A DNA stretch of 64,000 nucleotides from contig BROI01000011.1 of assembly GCA_027923505.1 (NCBI GenBank), positions 682,001 through 746,000 on the forward strand. The letters are read 5' to 3'. Both the position numbers and the translations under genes were made by a program. Source of the stretch: Mayamaea pseudoterrestris. Taxonomy: Eukaryota > Bacillariophyta > Bacillariophyceae > Sellaphorales > Sellaphoraceae. Shown in pieces: positions 41,801-51,691 of the stretch. The notes beneath the pieces were generated by a model. That model was not told the DNA's origin. It searched no databases and saw only the letters and a list, made by a program, of their open reading frames with translations. How positions within the stretch are numbered: position 1 is the stretch's first letter; each line of letters begins with the position of its first letter.

Positions 41801-43079
41801 GCTCCGGTAGAGAAGGTGTACGATCCAGATCCGACGCAAGTTTGTCCATTTGAGTCAGTGCCGATAATTTCAATGCTGAAGCTGTACGATGAGTCTTCAG
41901 TGATGTCAATTGTGGCCGGGATAATGACAGGGGGAATGTTACCGGCAGGAAGGAATGCTCCCTCGAACTCCAACGTCAGGTCAGGAATGTCTCCTTCGTA
42001 GTCGGTGGCGACGCTGACACTGTCGACTGTGATACCGGCACCGGCCGCGCTGGGAATATCGACTCCAATGGTGAATGTGACGTTCGCATTTGCGGATACA
42101 TCGCCTTGCTCGACATTATACCATTCGACGACTTGAGAGGCACCGAATCGATCATTGAGGGCCAAATTACTCGTACAAGTGGTTGAAAAATCAACAACCT
42201 GCAACAAACTGTCTTCAGACTTGTCAGCGGAGCTGTAGATGGAAATGCGCACGTCTCTTGCGAAGCGATCGTCATTGTCATTCAAGGTGTAAGTGTCTCC
42301 AACCTTAACCCAGTCATCATGGTACTCGGCATTTTCGCCATCGAAGGAGGCAACATGAATCCATGAATCCGTACCATCCTCAGTCGGGGGACCACCCTGA
42401 AAGTCTTCACATGAGAACGCGTCGCCTTGGGTGTTAAAACTTTGGGAGCAGTCGCCACCAGTGTAACGCAGTTCCATTGAGCGCGGACGATCCGTGCACA
42501 GCTGTGTTGATGAAGGCGGAAGGTCGCAAGAAGTGCCATCGACATATGCGCAGTCAATGGTAATGTTGTAGTCACAAATGCCTGGCGCTGTAGGAGCGAA
42601 AGGTGATGGCATCAACGTCTGACTCGCCGCCGGTGGCATGGTGATGCTTGGCGAAGGAGGCGTGGTGATGGGAGTCGTTGGGCTTTCAATCACACTCGAG
42701 GTGGGCGGGAGGGTGAACGGCGAGGGCATGTCTGTTGCAGGAGGCATGGTGACCGAAGTTGTCGGAAGTGCCGTCTCACCAGAAATAGGCGGACTCGTGC
42801 CTGGCCCAGACGGACTAACAATTCAAAGGCAAAATGACAGTGTGTGTTAGTTTTCATCCGAGAGAACGCCATACTCGCTCTCTATACATTTTCATAAGCT
42901 TACATAGTTGGCGGAAGAGTTGGCGCTTTAGCCGGGATACTCATGCTTATCTCGTTGCTGACAAAGTTCTGCCAGAATCCTTCTTCTGGGTTTGCGTCGG
43001 CATCTTGCATAAGCGCCGCTCCGCTAATCGCAATGAGCGAGTGTGCAGCAAGAGCGTAGACTGCGAGGCGTCCAAACAT
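38801..43079 (-). CDS. Secreted modular Pro/Thr/Gly-rich repeat protein with DUF7467-like domain
   Basis: Six exons on the minus strand: 43079-42904, 42814-41643, 41560-40706, 40623-40006, 39929-39717 and 39642-38801. Introns are 82-89 bp (74 bp for the last and 76 bp for the fourth) and the total is 1291 residues. The N-terminus is a signal peptide (LAVYALAAHSLIAISGAA). Residues about 139-390 hold a Cys-containing beta domain with CDYNITIDCAYVDGTSC, then RYTGGDCSQS, typical of stramenopile DUF7467 proteins. The rest is low complexity: Pro/Thr linkers, repeats built on ITNAPAAGVGTNAPALGGGG and APGASKGSLAPGAFNGG, a 22-23-residue tandem repeat (GGALPPPTTSGGVPTNTI), a Gly/Ser/Asp region and a basic tail. 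Likely a cell-surface or wall protein. All introns after the first are phase 1. Confidence 0.8.
40010..40350. repeat. 66/69-bp coding tandem repeat
   Basis: Anchors GCACCACCTG at 40065, 40131, 40200, 40269 and 40338 mark units of 66 or 69 bp that encode the 22-23-residue repeats of the secreted protein's exon 4. Two neighbouring units are almost identical in DNA, pointing to recent expansion. Confidence 0.9.
40720..41330. repeat. Coding direct repeats in exon 3 of the secreted protein
   Basis: Three to four near-identical blocks around CCACCACCTCCAAGAGCTGG recur at about 40757, 40970, 41036 and 41248, with long identical flanks. They encode repeats of TNAPALGGGGLLPTAGVPTV type. Confidence 0.85.
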
Positions 43080-43590
43080 GATAGAGGTGCTGAAAAGTAA
43101 AGGTCGTCAAAGGAAGCTGACTGATCGACACTTCACAAGATTTTCAAATTGAAATTATGAAGAGCACCAGAACGTTCCCCGGACAAGCAGCTACTCAGTT
43201 TCATGCGTTGCAACGTAAGCACATATAGGTTGGAAGCGTTGCCTTTGCCTTCATTTAGGCAACAAGGTGAGCAGAACGGCGATGCCATTATCAATCAACG
43301 GTCTCGCGTCTTCCAAATTCTTCGGTGCGCAATGCGCGTCGCGGACCGTCAATCCCGCCAAATCAGGTGTAAGGTAAATGCAAAATGTCAATCGCTCATT
43401 TGTTCGGCTACCTTAAGTAATCTAACGGTCAACATCGATGAGTCACACAAGCTGTGGCCCGGCACGCGCGTCGCATCCATCACCACCGAAATCTGAATTC
43501 GACCATGAGAGAACGACTCGACGACACAAGCTGCCTTTGAATCAACGAGATCGTCTGCATCAAGTCTTAAGCTAAAGCTAACCTAATACT
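43080..43590. promoter_or_regulatory. Divergent promoter region, secreted protein / Lys-rich protein
   Basis: A 511-bp spacer between divergent genes. I see no gene and no repeat in it. The short open frame at 43203-43496 has no recognisable features. Confidence 0.4.
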
Positions 43591-44322
43591 ATGACAGAGT
43601 TCAACAAAAAAGCTTTTTCGGTTGTCGACAAGTTCTTTGAAGACGATGCTGATCCAAAGCAAACGTCAAGCGAGAGAGCCGTAAATGACGTTACGTCGAG
43701 TCGCCCGCAGACTCGAAAGGAACATCGATTCGGTGTTGGTGCTGCACCACAGCCGCCTCAAAACGATAGATCTAAAGTAGACCTCCACAAGCGTATCCTG
43801 CAAGTCGGTGGAAAACGAGGCGCTCAACAACAGGCAGAGGACGACGAAGTTGACAACCACAGCGACGAAGAATACGAGGAAGAGGAGGACGTGGGTCGAA
43901 CGAGTATTGCCGAGCCTTTGAGCAAAAAGCAAAAGCCATTTGTAGGAACAAAAGAGTCAAGAGAGTCGTCGCAGCGGAAGAAAGATACCCGCAAAAATTC
44001 CAAGGCGACTAAAGCTGATTTTGACGCTCATGCTCATGACACCATACCGGTAGAGTCGGCTGTTAACATCAACGACTTTCCTTCCGCCGATGGTCTTGGA
44101 CTTGTCATTGACCGGAAAGGTGTTGACCCCGACTCCGTATTAGATAATGGAGATGCTGGACCGGCGAAACGAAAGCGCAAAAAGGTTCGTAGCAAGCAGA
44201 AGAACATTTACAAGGATAAGCGCGAGAAGAAACCCGATCATTTGATTCCAGGGAGCAAGAATTACAAGGGTAAGCCTTTGACTGCCGAAACGAAGAAGAA
44301 ATTGAATTTACCGACGAAATAG
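43591..44322 (+). CDS. Lysine-rich nuclear/nucleolar protein
   Basis: A single exon of 243 residues from an ATG. The middle is acidic (NHSDEEYEEEEDV) and the C-terminal 70 residues are strongly basic (AKRKRKKVRSKQKNIYKDKR), ending in a conserved-looking DHLIPGSKNYKGKPLTAETKKKL block. Such a tail occurs in small nucleolar proteins linked to ribosome biogenesis, but I cannot name the family. No catalytic domain is visible. Confidence 0.65.
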   Translation: MTEFNKKAFSVVDKFFEDDADPKQTSSERAVNDVTSSRPQTRKEHRFGVGAAPQPPQNDRSKVDLHKRILQVGGKRGAQQQAEDDEVDNHSDEEYEEEEDVGRTSIAEPLSKKQKPFVGTKESRESSQRKKDTRKNSKATKADFDAHAHDTIPVESAVNINDFPSADGLGLVIDRKGVDPDSVLDNGDAGPAKRKRKKVRSKQKNIYKDKREKKPDHLIPGSKNYKGKPLTAETKKKLNLPTK

Positions 44323-44483
44323 GACCATGCTGGAGGAAAGCGTTTTGACACGGGGTACGGTAGGAGTTTGCATCTTTCCGCTGAATTGGCTTAAATATAA
44401 ACGAAGTTAATTGTAAAAGAAACTTTTGCATTGTTTGTAGACCTATTTATTTCATAATGACGACTCGCCGCAACGCCAGCTCT

Positions 44484-44897
44484 TTATTCGATTTCAGCTT
44501 CTTTCTCTAGCCTCGATCGTAAAATTTCGACAATCGCCTTTTTTGTCTTTCTCTCGAGCTTGTCCAACTTGGGCTGAATGTCTCGCTTCAAATCCCAGTT
44601 AATCTTCTTCGGCGCTGCAGCAATAAACGCGTCGGCATTCGATGTTGATGTTTCTGATTGCGCCTTTGAAAGAGCCAACTCGAGAGCTTTCGCGGTGTCA
44701 TCGAGATCATCAGCATCGACTGACTCTGTCTCTTCTAACTTACTCCGCTTGGGAGCTGGCGCCACTGGCTCTGCTTGCGTAACATTTAAAGACTCTGACT
44801 GATGCGTTTTCTGATCATCATTTGGCTTGTTCGCTATGCCTATCCGTCCTGCTCGCGCCGCCAAAGCAGCAATTCGTGCTTTTCGTTCCTCGGCCAT
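44484..44897 (-). CDS. CCDC12: Spliceosome-associated CCDC12/cwf18 family protein
   Basis: A single exon of 137 residues. The N-terminal helix EERKARIAALAARAG and the C-terminal block KINWDLKRDIQPKLDKLERK followed by TKKAIVEILRSRL match CCDC12/cwf18, a small protein of the activated spliceosome (B* and C complexes). An acidic helical linker lies between. The length is close to the family norm. It is convergent with the Lys-rich protein gene, 161 bp apart. Confidence 0.85.
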   Translation of the reverse strand: MAEERKARIAALAARAGRIGIANKPNDDQKTHQSESLNVTQAEPVAPAPKRSKLEETESVDADDLDDTAKALELALSKAQSETSTSNADAFIAAAPKKINWDLKRDIQPKLDKLERKTKKAIVEILRSRLEKEAEIE

Positions 44898-45225
44898 TGA
44901 TGATTACTGTGTTCTAGTCGCCACTGAATTGCTTCTTGTCTACAACAAAGTTTTGGCGCTACAAGGTTGTGATAATAAATTGATCAAAGAGATGCTGGTT
45001 GCTGCAGCAGGTACTTGGGATAGGGCGTTCTCGCGAGCAAAATCACATTTGATGTCACATCGGTTTCACTGTACAACCCCAACCTACCGCTGCGGTGCTC
45101 GTCCCGGTAGGTAGCTTCTTATCGACAATGTGTCATTCATTAATCCTTATCAGGCGTCCTCATAACTGAAGTCGACGCCATTCGCTACATAAAATTATCT
45201 CGCGACATAAGCCTCAATACCTTTG
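44898..45225. other. Spacer with a short inverted repeat
   Basis: A 328-bp spacer between two minus-strand genes. CCTACCG (45083-45089) and CGGTAGG (45105-45111) form a 7-bp stem with a 15-nt loop. No gene is seen. Confidence 0.35.
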
Positions 45226-46985
45226 CTATAAAATTGAGGTTTGAGGGCATCGTTGTTGTTGAGTCAACAATAATTCTTGCTCCAGCATTCGCTGCTTGAT
45301 TTCGATCCACTTGGACCTGGATGTCACACAGTGCGCATGGCCAACGTGCTCCCAATATATAACCTGATGCGGATGTTTGTCCCTTCGTTCATCGTTGCAA
45401 ATGTCTAGCTGCTGCTTCACTTTGGTTGCGTTAATAATCTCGTCGTGTTCCGACAAGGCTACGAGGACATGGATGTGATTGGGCAAATCATTTAACCACA
45501 ATTCGCTATTATACCAAGAAAAGTGGCGACGCAGATAGTGTTCAGTAAGGAGCTCGGAAGCGGCTACCAATCTTATCCTCGAAAGTGTTTTGGCGTAAAG
45601 AAAGTTGTTCTGTGTCAAGAATGGGCCGACCAGCAATTCGTGAGATACCTTGTCTGTGATGGAAGCGGAACCAGTACCAATCACTAACACGTAGTACGTA
45701 CCATGACATCTGGCTCACTTAACAATATAGTAACTGGGTCCAGCAAGGCAATTTGCAATATTCTATCCTGCAACTTGCTCTTGATTAACCACGTGAGCTG
45801 GCACGAACCAAATGAATGACCAATCAACGACAAAGAAGCCGCACCATGACCGGTTCGGCTCAGTATTTCTTCGACGCCATGAACGGTTTCCATCTCCGTC
45901 AATGCATTGAACCCGAGACTGCAGTAGGAAATGGGTGGGCTTTCGAACAGATACGCGGCTCGTCCGTCTCGAATCATATGCAAAATCATGGGAATGTAGA
46001 AGCAAAGTCCTGCGGGGGCAATGCCGTGAAAAAATAGCACTGGCAATAGCGTCGCTGCATGTGAGTCGCCGGTATTTGCTCGAGCAGGACGATGCCAGGC
46101 CACCAAATTAGAATGACTTTGGATGAGACGAAAGCCTAAAATGATCAAGATGAGATTGCACAAAATTGTCTTGATCAACCAGACAGCCATGTACACAAAA
46201 AGCGGTCGATGAATAGGACTAAGACTCTCCAAGGAGAGTCTCCTCGGCTTGTAAAAGCATGCTTGAGAGTCATTACTGAGTCCATCATCGAAAGAGAGAC
46301 CAAGACACTCGTCCTCTATAATCGTATAAAAGGCTTCCAATTCAGTCGTTTCGGCACGGGAAAGACAATCCGGTTCCCTGCCAAAGAAAGCCCAAGCAAA
46401 GAACAAATCCATGTCCAGTTTTGAGAGTCCGCGAATGGTCCAGCAGTTGTTGACTGGTTCTGATAATGATATCACATAGTCGTCGCAGTAGTTGCTCCGA
46501 TCGCTGCCGCTATCTTGCTCATCTATGGCTACGTTGCTATCTATACTGCTTGAATCAAGCAATGACGTGTTTGATCTTGTCAACCTTGGAATGGATAGCA
46601 GGACAGTTGCTTTACTTTTCGTCGGTTGCACAGGACCATTTTTTGCTGCCTTTGATGATTTCTCGTTAAGCTCATTTCTTCGACAAGGCTGCTCACTCGT
46701 CACTTCCTGCTTCTGAAACCATTGCAAGATAAACTCTTGAACAACTTCCTTGTACTCTTGATCTGTTCGTTTTGTTGCCTTGCAAGTGTGCCGAATGCGA
46801 GCAAGAATTCGTTGAAGCAATTTTCGCCGCTCCCCAATAGGATAGTCGCGATACGCATGAGGTTCAGTCCGTCGATTCGCTCTAGGTACAAGCAAATTGT
46901 GAAATACGAGGTAGAAGAGTAACTCAATAGCGAGAATGAAGCAAGAGGCAATTATTGTAAGTGTCATTTCTGCTTGCAAAATCAT
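45226..46985 (-). CDS. Membrane-anchored alpha/beta hydrolase
   Basis: Two exons, 46985-45702 and 45648-45226, across a short 53-bp intron (45649-45701) with GTACGT donor, give 568 residues. The ATG at 46985 is preferred, since the frame upstream opens with TTG. A membrane helix spans residues 8-30 (LTIIASCFILAIELLFYLVF) and a second lies near 265-290 (AVWLIKTILCNLILIILGF). The hydrolase core follows: FFHGIAPAGLCFY (oxyanion loop), the nucleophile elbow GHSFGS with Ser391, an acid in LSEHDEI, and the His in HVGHAH. The triad looks complete, suggesting an active lipase or esterase. Substrate unknown. Confidence 0.8.
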
Positions 46986-47430
46986 GGTCTCGCAATGTAT
47001 GTGTCGGTGGATGACGAGAGTAAGGCAGTTGCGCCTCGAAGTCGGCCCCCAACCTTTCGATACCTTCAAAAAGCTTGTCAAAAAGGTCCTAGAACTTTGA
47101 AGACCATTATTTAAGTACCTTACTTTCCACAGATCAACGTAGCCCTGACTTGATTGTGAGAGTGTCGAACGTCGGTTTGCCGTCGCTTGTGTCGAGGATG
47201 CAGATGTTGCTTGAAACGTCAAAACGCGCCGGCCGATCCAAGATTTGTGTCGTAGCGCGAATTCTCACTTTTTGTGACGCACGCCGCGCGACTTTTCCTG
47301 CACGTCCATTCATTCTTCGTCGTCGCTTCTTCCTCCTTGATCCGTTTTCGAAAGGTCATTGCCTCGACAAGGACAGTAGATTCGTCCAAGCAAATCTAGC
47401 CATCATTTACTTTAATCCGACAGAGCAATC
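46986..47430. promoter_or_regulatory. Divergent promoter region, hydrolase / eEF3-like
   Basis: A 445-bp spacer between divergent genes. I see no gene, repeat or strong palindrome. Confidence 0.35.
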
Positions 47431-49134
47431 ATGGAAATCAATGCCAACACTAGAGTCTCTGTCAAGAAGCCAATGTCTGCTGCGGCAGCTACACCAGCCA
47501 AGAAAATGGGCGGGCCATCCATGGCGGCGAGCAACGGCAAGAAACCGGCGGCAGCTCGACGTGGGTCAATGGCACCTCCACTGAAAGCCACCATTACAGC
47601 AGACGAAATCAAAGCATACTCGCAGTCACCTCAAAATGTGCTGGACGTTTTGTTTCAGCAAGGCGTTCTAGGCGAACCATCATCGCTTCACTTGGGCAAA
47701 CCACATGCGGCGTCAACGACGCGCGATCGCGCCATTGCAGCGGCCAATCTGGCAACCTTGGCGAAGCAAGTTTCACTCAAGTTTGTTTTGAAAGAATGTA
47801 GAATTATGCAGCAAATGGAATCCATCTTGCTTTCACAAGGAATTGAAGCTGCTTTGAGTTTTGGATGTTTGGATGACGAAAGCAACAATGGCACGACCAA
47901 TAGCTTGAAACCATCAACATCGGCACTTAGTTTGGTGAGCATGGATACGGTGACAACCACTGGATCGATTGGGACTGACAGCAAGCGAGGAAAGTCGACG
48001 CCGGCTAATGCCCGAGAAGGGTGCTTGCTACTTTTGCGCGCCCTTTGTCAAATTGTTGGCCGACCCATTGAACCTTACGTGGTTGGTCCATTCCTCGCGT
48101 CAGCCTTGGATGAATGCGCGAGTGCGACTGGATCGGTTCGCGAGGCCGCCGAGGATGCGTCCGCTGCCATTGTCGCCTTGGCGAGTCAATGGGCCTATCC
48201 GAGCATTCTCCATCCATTACTGCTGCAGGCACTTAAGTCAACAGAATGGCGCATCAAGGCCGCTGCCTTGGAGCGATTTGAACAATGCGCATCTACAGCT
48301 CCTGGGCCCGTGCATAAACTCATTCCCGATTTGATTCCAGCGCTTGCAAACCAAGTGTGGGACACCAAGGCTCAGGTTAGCAAGGCGGCTCGAGGGGCCC
48401 TTTTGGCCGTCTGCGGCACCAATACCAACCGCGACATTGAGCCAACTGTTCCAGCCGTCGTCAATGCCATTTGTAAGCCATCCGATACCAATAAGGCGGT
48501 TGGCGACCTCATGGGCACAACATTTGTCGTTCCAGTGGATGCGTCGACGCTTGCCATTCTGTGTCCAGTCCTGGCAAGGGCATTGAAGGAGAAGCTTGCC
48601 ATCCACAAGCGCGCAGCCTGCATTGTCATTGCTAACATGAGCAAGCTTATTGAAGAGCCAGCAGCGATTGCTCCTTTTAGTTCGCTGTTGGTTCCTGAGC
48701 TGAAGAAAGTGTCTCTCAATGTTCAGTTCACCGAAATTCGAGACGAGGCTTTGAAGGCCCTGGCTAGCTTGACGGCAGCGCTCGGCGATCAGTACGAGGA
48801 AGCAGAGGACGCCACGCCAGTGGCGGAGGAGATTCAAGCAATGGCGGACGAAGTTGACGCCGAGCAGCGTCGCATCAAAGAGGAGAAGGAAGCTGAAGAA
48901 CGCAAGGAGGAAGAATTGAAGAGAAAAGAGGCCGAGGAGAGGCAACGGTTTAAAGAAGCCATGGACGCACAGCGTCAACTTGATGTTCTTGCCGCAAACG
49001 AAGCCGAGCAACAACGAAAAGATGAGGAGATTAAACGAGAAGGCCAGAAGCGGAGCACAAAAGACCCATCAGGAAAATGTCAGTCGTGTGGATTGAAGAA
49101 GTGCAGAAAGACTTGCATGTTCTATTCGGAGTAG
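47431..49134 (+). CDS. eEF3-like HEAT-repeat protein lacking ABC domains
   Basis: A single exon of 567 residues. Residues about 190-450 form HEAT repeats closely resembling the N-terminal part of elongation factor eEF3: ATGSVREAAEDASAAIVAL, WRIKAAALERFEQCA, then SDTNKAVGDLMGTTFV and KRAACIVIANMSKLIEEP. In eEF3 this region contacts the 40S and 60S subunits. Here it is followed not by the two ATPase cassettes but by a charged coiled coil (about 470-545) and a C-terminal Cys cluster CQSCGLKKCRKTC (CX2CX4CX3C). The first 55 residues are Ala/Lys/Pro-rich. It cannot hydrolyse ATP, so a scaffold, competitor or recruitment role is more likely. It is convergent with eRF3. Confidence 0.8.
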   Translation: MEINANTRVSVKKPMSAAAATPAKKMGGPSMAASNGKKPAAARRGSMAPPLKATITADEIKAYSQSPQNVLDVLFQQGVLGEPSSLHLGKPHAASTTRDRAIAAANLATLAKQVSLKFVLKECRIMQQMESILLSQGIEAALSFGCLDDESNNGTTNSLKPSTSALSLVSMDTVTTTGSIGTDSKRGKSTPANAREGCLLLLRALCQIVGRPIEPYVVGPFLASALDECASATGSVREAAEDASAAIVALASQWAYPSILHPLLLQALKSTEWRIKAAALERFEQCASTAPGPVHKLIPDLIPALANQVWDTKAQVSKAARGALLAVCGTNTNRDIEPTVPAVVNAICKPSDTNKAVGDLMGTTFVVPVDASTLAILCPVLARALKEKLAIHKRAACIVIANMSKLIEEPAAIAPFSSLLVPELKKVSLNVQFTEIRDEALKALASLTAALGDQYEEAEDATPVAEEIQAMADEVDAEQRRIKEEKEAEERKEEELKRKEAEERQRFKEAMDAQRQLDVLAANEAEQQRKDEEIKREGQKRSTKDPSGKCQSCGLKKCRKTCMFYSE

Positions 49135-49258
49135 GAAAATTTTGCTACATTCCTTTTTCAGCCGATGGTTGCAAGCATTGAGCGTCAGTTTAAATATTGT
49201 AAGCGCTCCGGCTCGAGAAAAAATTAATAGACTGCTGCATTTGCTTTATTATAGTAAA

Positions 49259-51037
49259 CTAATCTTTCTTGGGCGGTAGCTTGGTAATTTTGCCAATCGC
49301 TATCGTCTTTCCCTCTGTCCGTAGAGTAAAGCGGCCAAGAAAGGCCATGTGATCATACGTCTCCAACGGAATCGTCTGACCGAGCTCAAGCATGACAACT
49401 GCTTTCATTCCAACCGTCGCAAATTGCGCCTGTTTGTTAGTTACACCTTTGGCGCTAGTCGCCTCAAAAATCTTGACAACCGTGCATTCTTCTTCCTCGG
49501 TGTGAGCGTGGAACATGCACTGAAAGCCAGCTGTCATGACACGCATCTTGTCAGGCATGTCAGCGATTGCTATCTGAGCAATAATCTTGTTGACGGCTCG
49601 ACAAGGAGGATCGGTGCAAATGACATAGCCACGACGAATGTCTTCAACCTTGGCACCATTAAGCTTCACTAAAACGTTTTCACCGGGTCGCGCCAGAGAA
49701 ACAAGATCTTCGTTCGAGTAAACCTCGTCCACCTTGTATACAGCGCGAGTGGGCATGACCGTCACCTTCATACCAGGACGAATTGTACCACTCTCAACCT
49801 TGCCCATGGCAATCGTCCCTCGGTCGGCGTAGCGATCGAGCACAGGAACTCGTAGCGGAGCCTTTTCGTCGCGCTCTGCCAATACCAACGAGTCCAGCAG
49901 CGACAAAAGTGTCGGACTGTCCGTGTTGTTTTCGTTGCTCGTGTGACAACCCTTCCACCATGGACACGCCGATGGGTCTACTTCATCCTTGATATTGGCT
50001 CCGCTTAACGCAGAAATTGGTATGAACTTAACTTCGCGCTTGATTGTAAATCCGCAACCTTTCAAAAAGGGTCGAATCTTGGTGACGCATTCGTCAAACC
50101 GCGCCTTGTCCCATTGCACCGTCGGCTCGTCCATCTTGTTGACTGCGACAATCAGATATGATACACCCAAAGTTTTGGCAAGCAGCGCATGCTCCCGCGT
50201 CTGACCTCCACGATCAAATCCAGTCTCAAACTCTCCCTTACGCGCCGAAATGACCAAGATGCCCACATCCGCTTGACTCGCTCCTTGAATCATGTTTGGT
50301 ACATAGTTTTTATGTCCAGGCGCATCAAGAATCGTGTATCGCTTCGCTTCCGTGTCAAAGTGCGCCTTGCCGACTTCAACAGTGATGCCCTTGGCGCGCT
50401 CCTCCTCGTTCGTGTCCATAATAAAGGCCAAGAACCATGACTCGCGGTTGCGCTCCTTGGCTTCGCGCTCGTAGCGCTCAATCGTGCGCTTGTCCACATT
50501 GTCGGTCAAGTACAATATATTGCCACTCAAAGTCGACTTTCCGGCATCAACGTGACCAATGAAAACAAGGTTCAAGTGATCGCGGGGGTCTCCCTCTTTC
50601 ACGTCAGCGGAAACTTGCTGCTCGTCACCGTCGTCGTCAACAACTTGAGCATCGCCTGCAACTGGCGCTTCGTTAGCGTCTTTTGCAGAAACAGTGACCT
50701 TCTCCTCCACTTGTTCAGATAGTTTGTTAACTTGGTTATTATCATCGTCCCAAGCTCCGCCACTCGGTGAATCGCCAGCCAAAAGCTCATCGATTTCAGG
50801 ATACTTGGAAAGTTGATCTGGATCCTCCAGCATTCGTTGCGCCCGCGCGCGATCACCATTGGCAATCTTCAAGACAGCCTGCCATAAAGGATCATTCTCA
50901 TCTACATGATCAGCAGCATGAGACGTTGTCTCTTCTGTAGCAGCGGGAGCCGGAGGAGGTGGCGTGACAATGCCTTGACCTGGGACAAATGTTCCAGCCG
51001 CCGTCGATGGAACCCACATGCCAGCGTTGGGATTCAT
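49259..51037 (-). CDS. GSPT1: Peptide chain release factor eRF3 (GSPT1/Sup35)
   Basis: A single exon of 592 residues. The very N-terminus, MNPNAGMWVP, is a PAM2-like motif for binding poly(A)-binding protein, with Trp in place of the usual Phe. An acidic linker precedes the GTPase, which has GHVDAGKST (G1), DAPGHKNYVPNMI (G3) and NKMD (G4). Domains 2 and 3 of the EF-Tu fold follow and end with FTLRTEGKTIAIGKITKL. eRF3 works with eRF1 to end translation. The SWFLAFIMDTNEEERAKGIT switch segment is typical of eRF3 rather than eEF1A or HBS1. Confidence 0.92.
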   Translation of the reverse strand: MNPNAGMWVPSTAAGTFVPGQGIVTPPPPAPAATEETTSHAADHVDENDPLWQAVLKIANGDRARAQRMLEDPDQLSKYPEIDELLAGDSPSGGAWDDDNNQVNKLSEQVEEKVTVSAKDANEAPVAGDAQVVDDDGDEQQVSADVKEGDPRDHLNLVFIGHVDAGKSTLSGNILYLTDNVDKRTIERYEREAKERNRESWFLAFIMDTNEEERAKGITVEVGKAHFDTEAKRYTILDAPGHKNYVPNMIQGASQADVGILVISARKGEFETGFDRGGQTREHALLAKTLGVSYLIVAVNKMDEPTVQWDKARFDECVTKIRPFLKGCGFTIKREVKFIPISALSGANIKDEVDPSACPWWKGCHTSNENNTDSPTLLSLLDSLVLAERDEKAPLRVPVLDRYADRGTIAMGKVESGTIRPGMKVTVMPTRAVYKVDEVYSNEDLVSLARPGENVLVKLNGAKVEDIRRGYVICTDPPCRAVNKIIAQIAIADMPDKMRVMTAGFQCMFHAHTEEEECTVVKIFEATSAKGVTNKQAQFATVGMKAVVMLELGQTIPLETYDHMAFLGRFTLRTEGKTIAIGKITKLPPKKD

Positions 51038-51691
51038 GCTAGGAAGATTTTGAGCAACGATTTAAGTCAACAGAACGAATCGAAAATCTGCGAAAAGGCA
51101 AAAATGGGATGAGTATGTAAGTTTCACCATTATGTTGCGCTTGAAGCAGTGTGTGTGACAGCAGCATCGAAAGCAAAAGACTCGCTCGTGCCAACAGCTA
51201 GACGGCTTCACAGGCGGCTCCGCTATGCACTTCCCTTGTTTCGTACATCCTTCATTATCATTTATTGATACTTACCTATGTTATGAACTAATGATGGTCG
51301 CCCCAGACGTCGCTTGTCTTGATGGCGCTTGGTTTCGACTTTCGACTCGTTTGCGGTCGACCACCACACAAAATATTCAGGACTATTTCAGCTCCATTTT
51401 TTGAACTTTAACTATTACTGAATTACTATACCGATGCTCCTTTTTCGTCCTAGCTAGATCACACTCAAAGCAGCAAAATCTTGTTGCATACCTCGTTTAA
51501 TAAGCTGCTCCATATTTGTCGAGCCAATTAAAATTTTTTGGTGCTTGCCGAGTAGATTAATATGTAGCTATGTACTACGAACGTCCTATTTTACTTCAAA
51601 GTAACTCCACTATTCATTGGATATACCTTTAATGACCGTCCCCTATTAACAATAGTTCGTTAAAGTAGCATTAACGCTCGCTACTATGCGA
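51038..51691. other. AT-rich spacer upstream of eRF3
   Basis: A 654-bp spacer containing the eRF3 promoter and the 3' end of the preceding minus-strand gene. It is AT-rich from about 51240. I see no gene or repeat in it. Confidence 0.4.
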
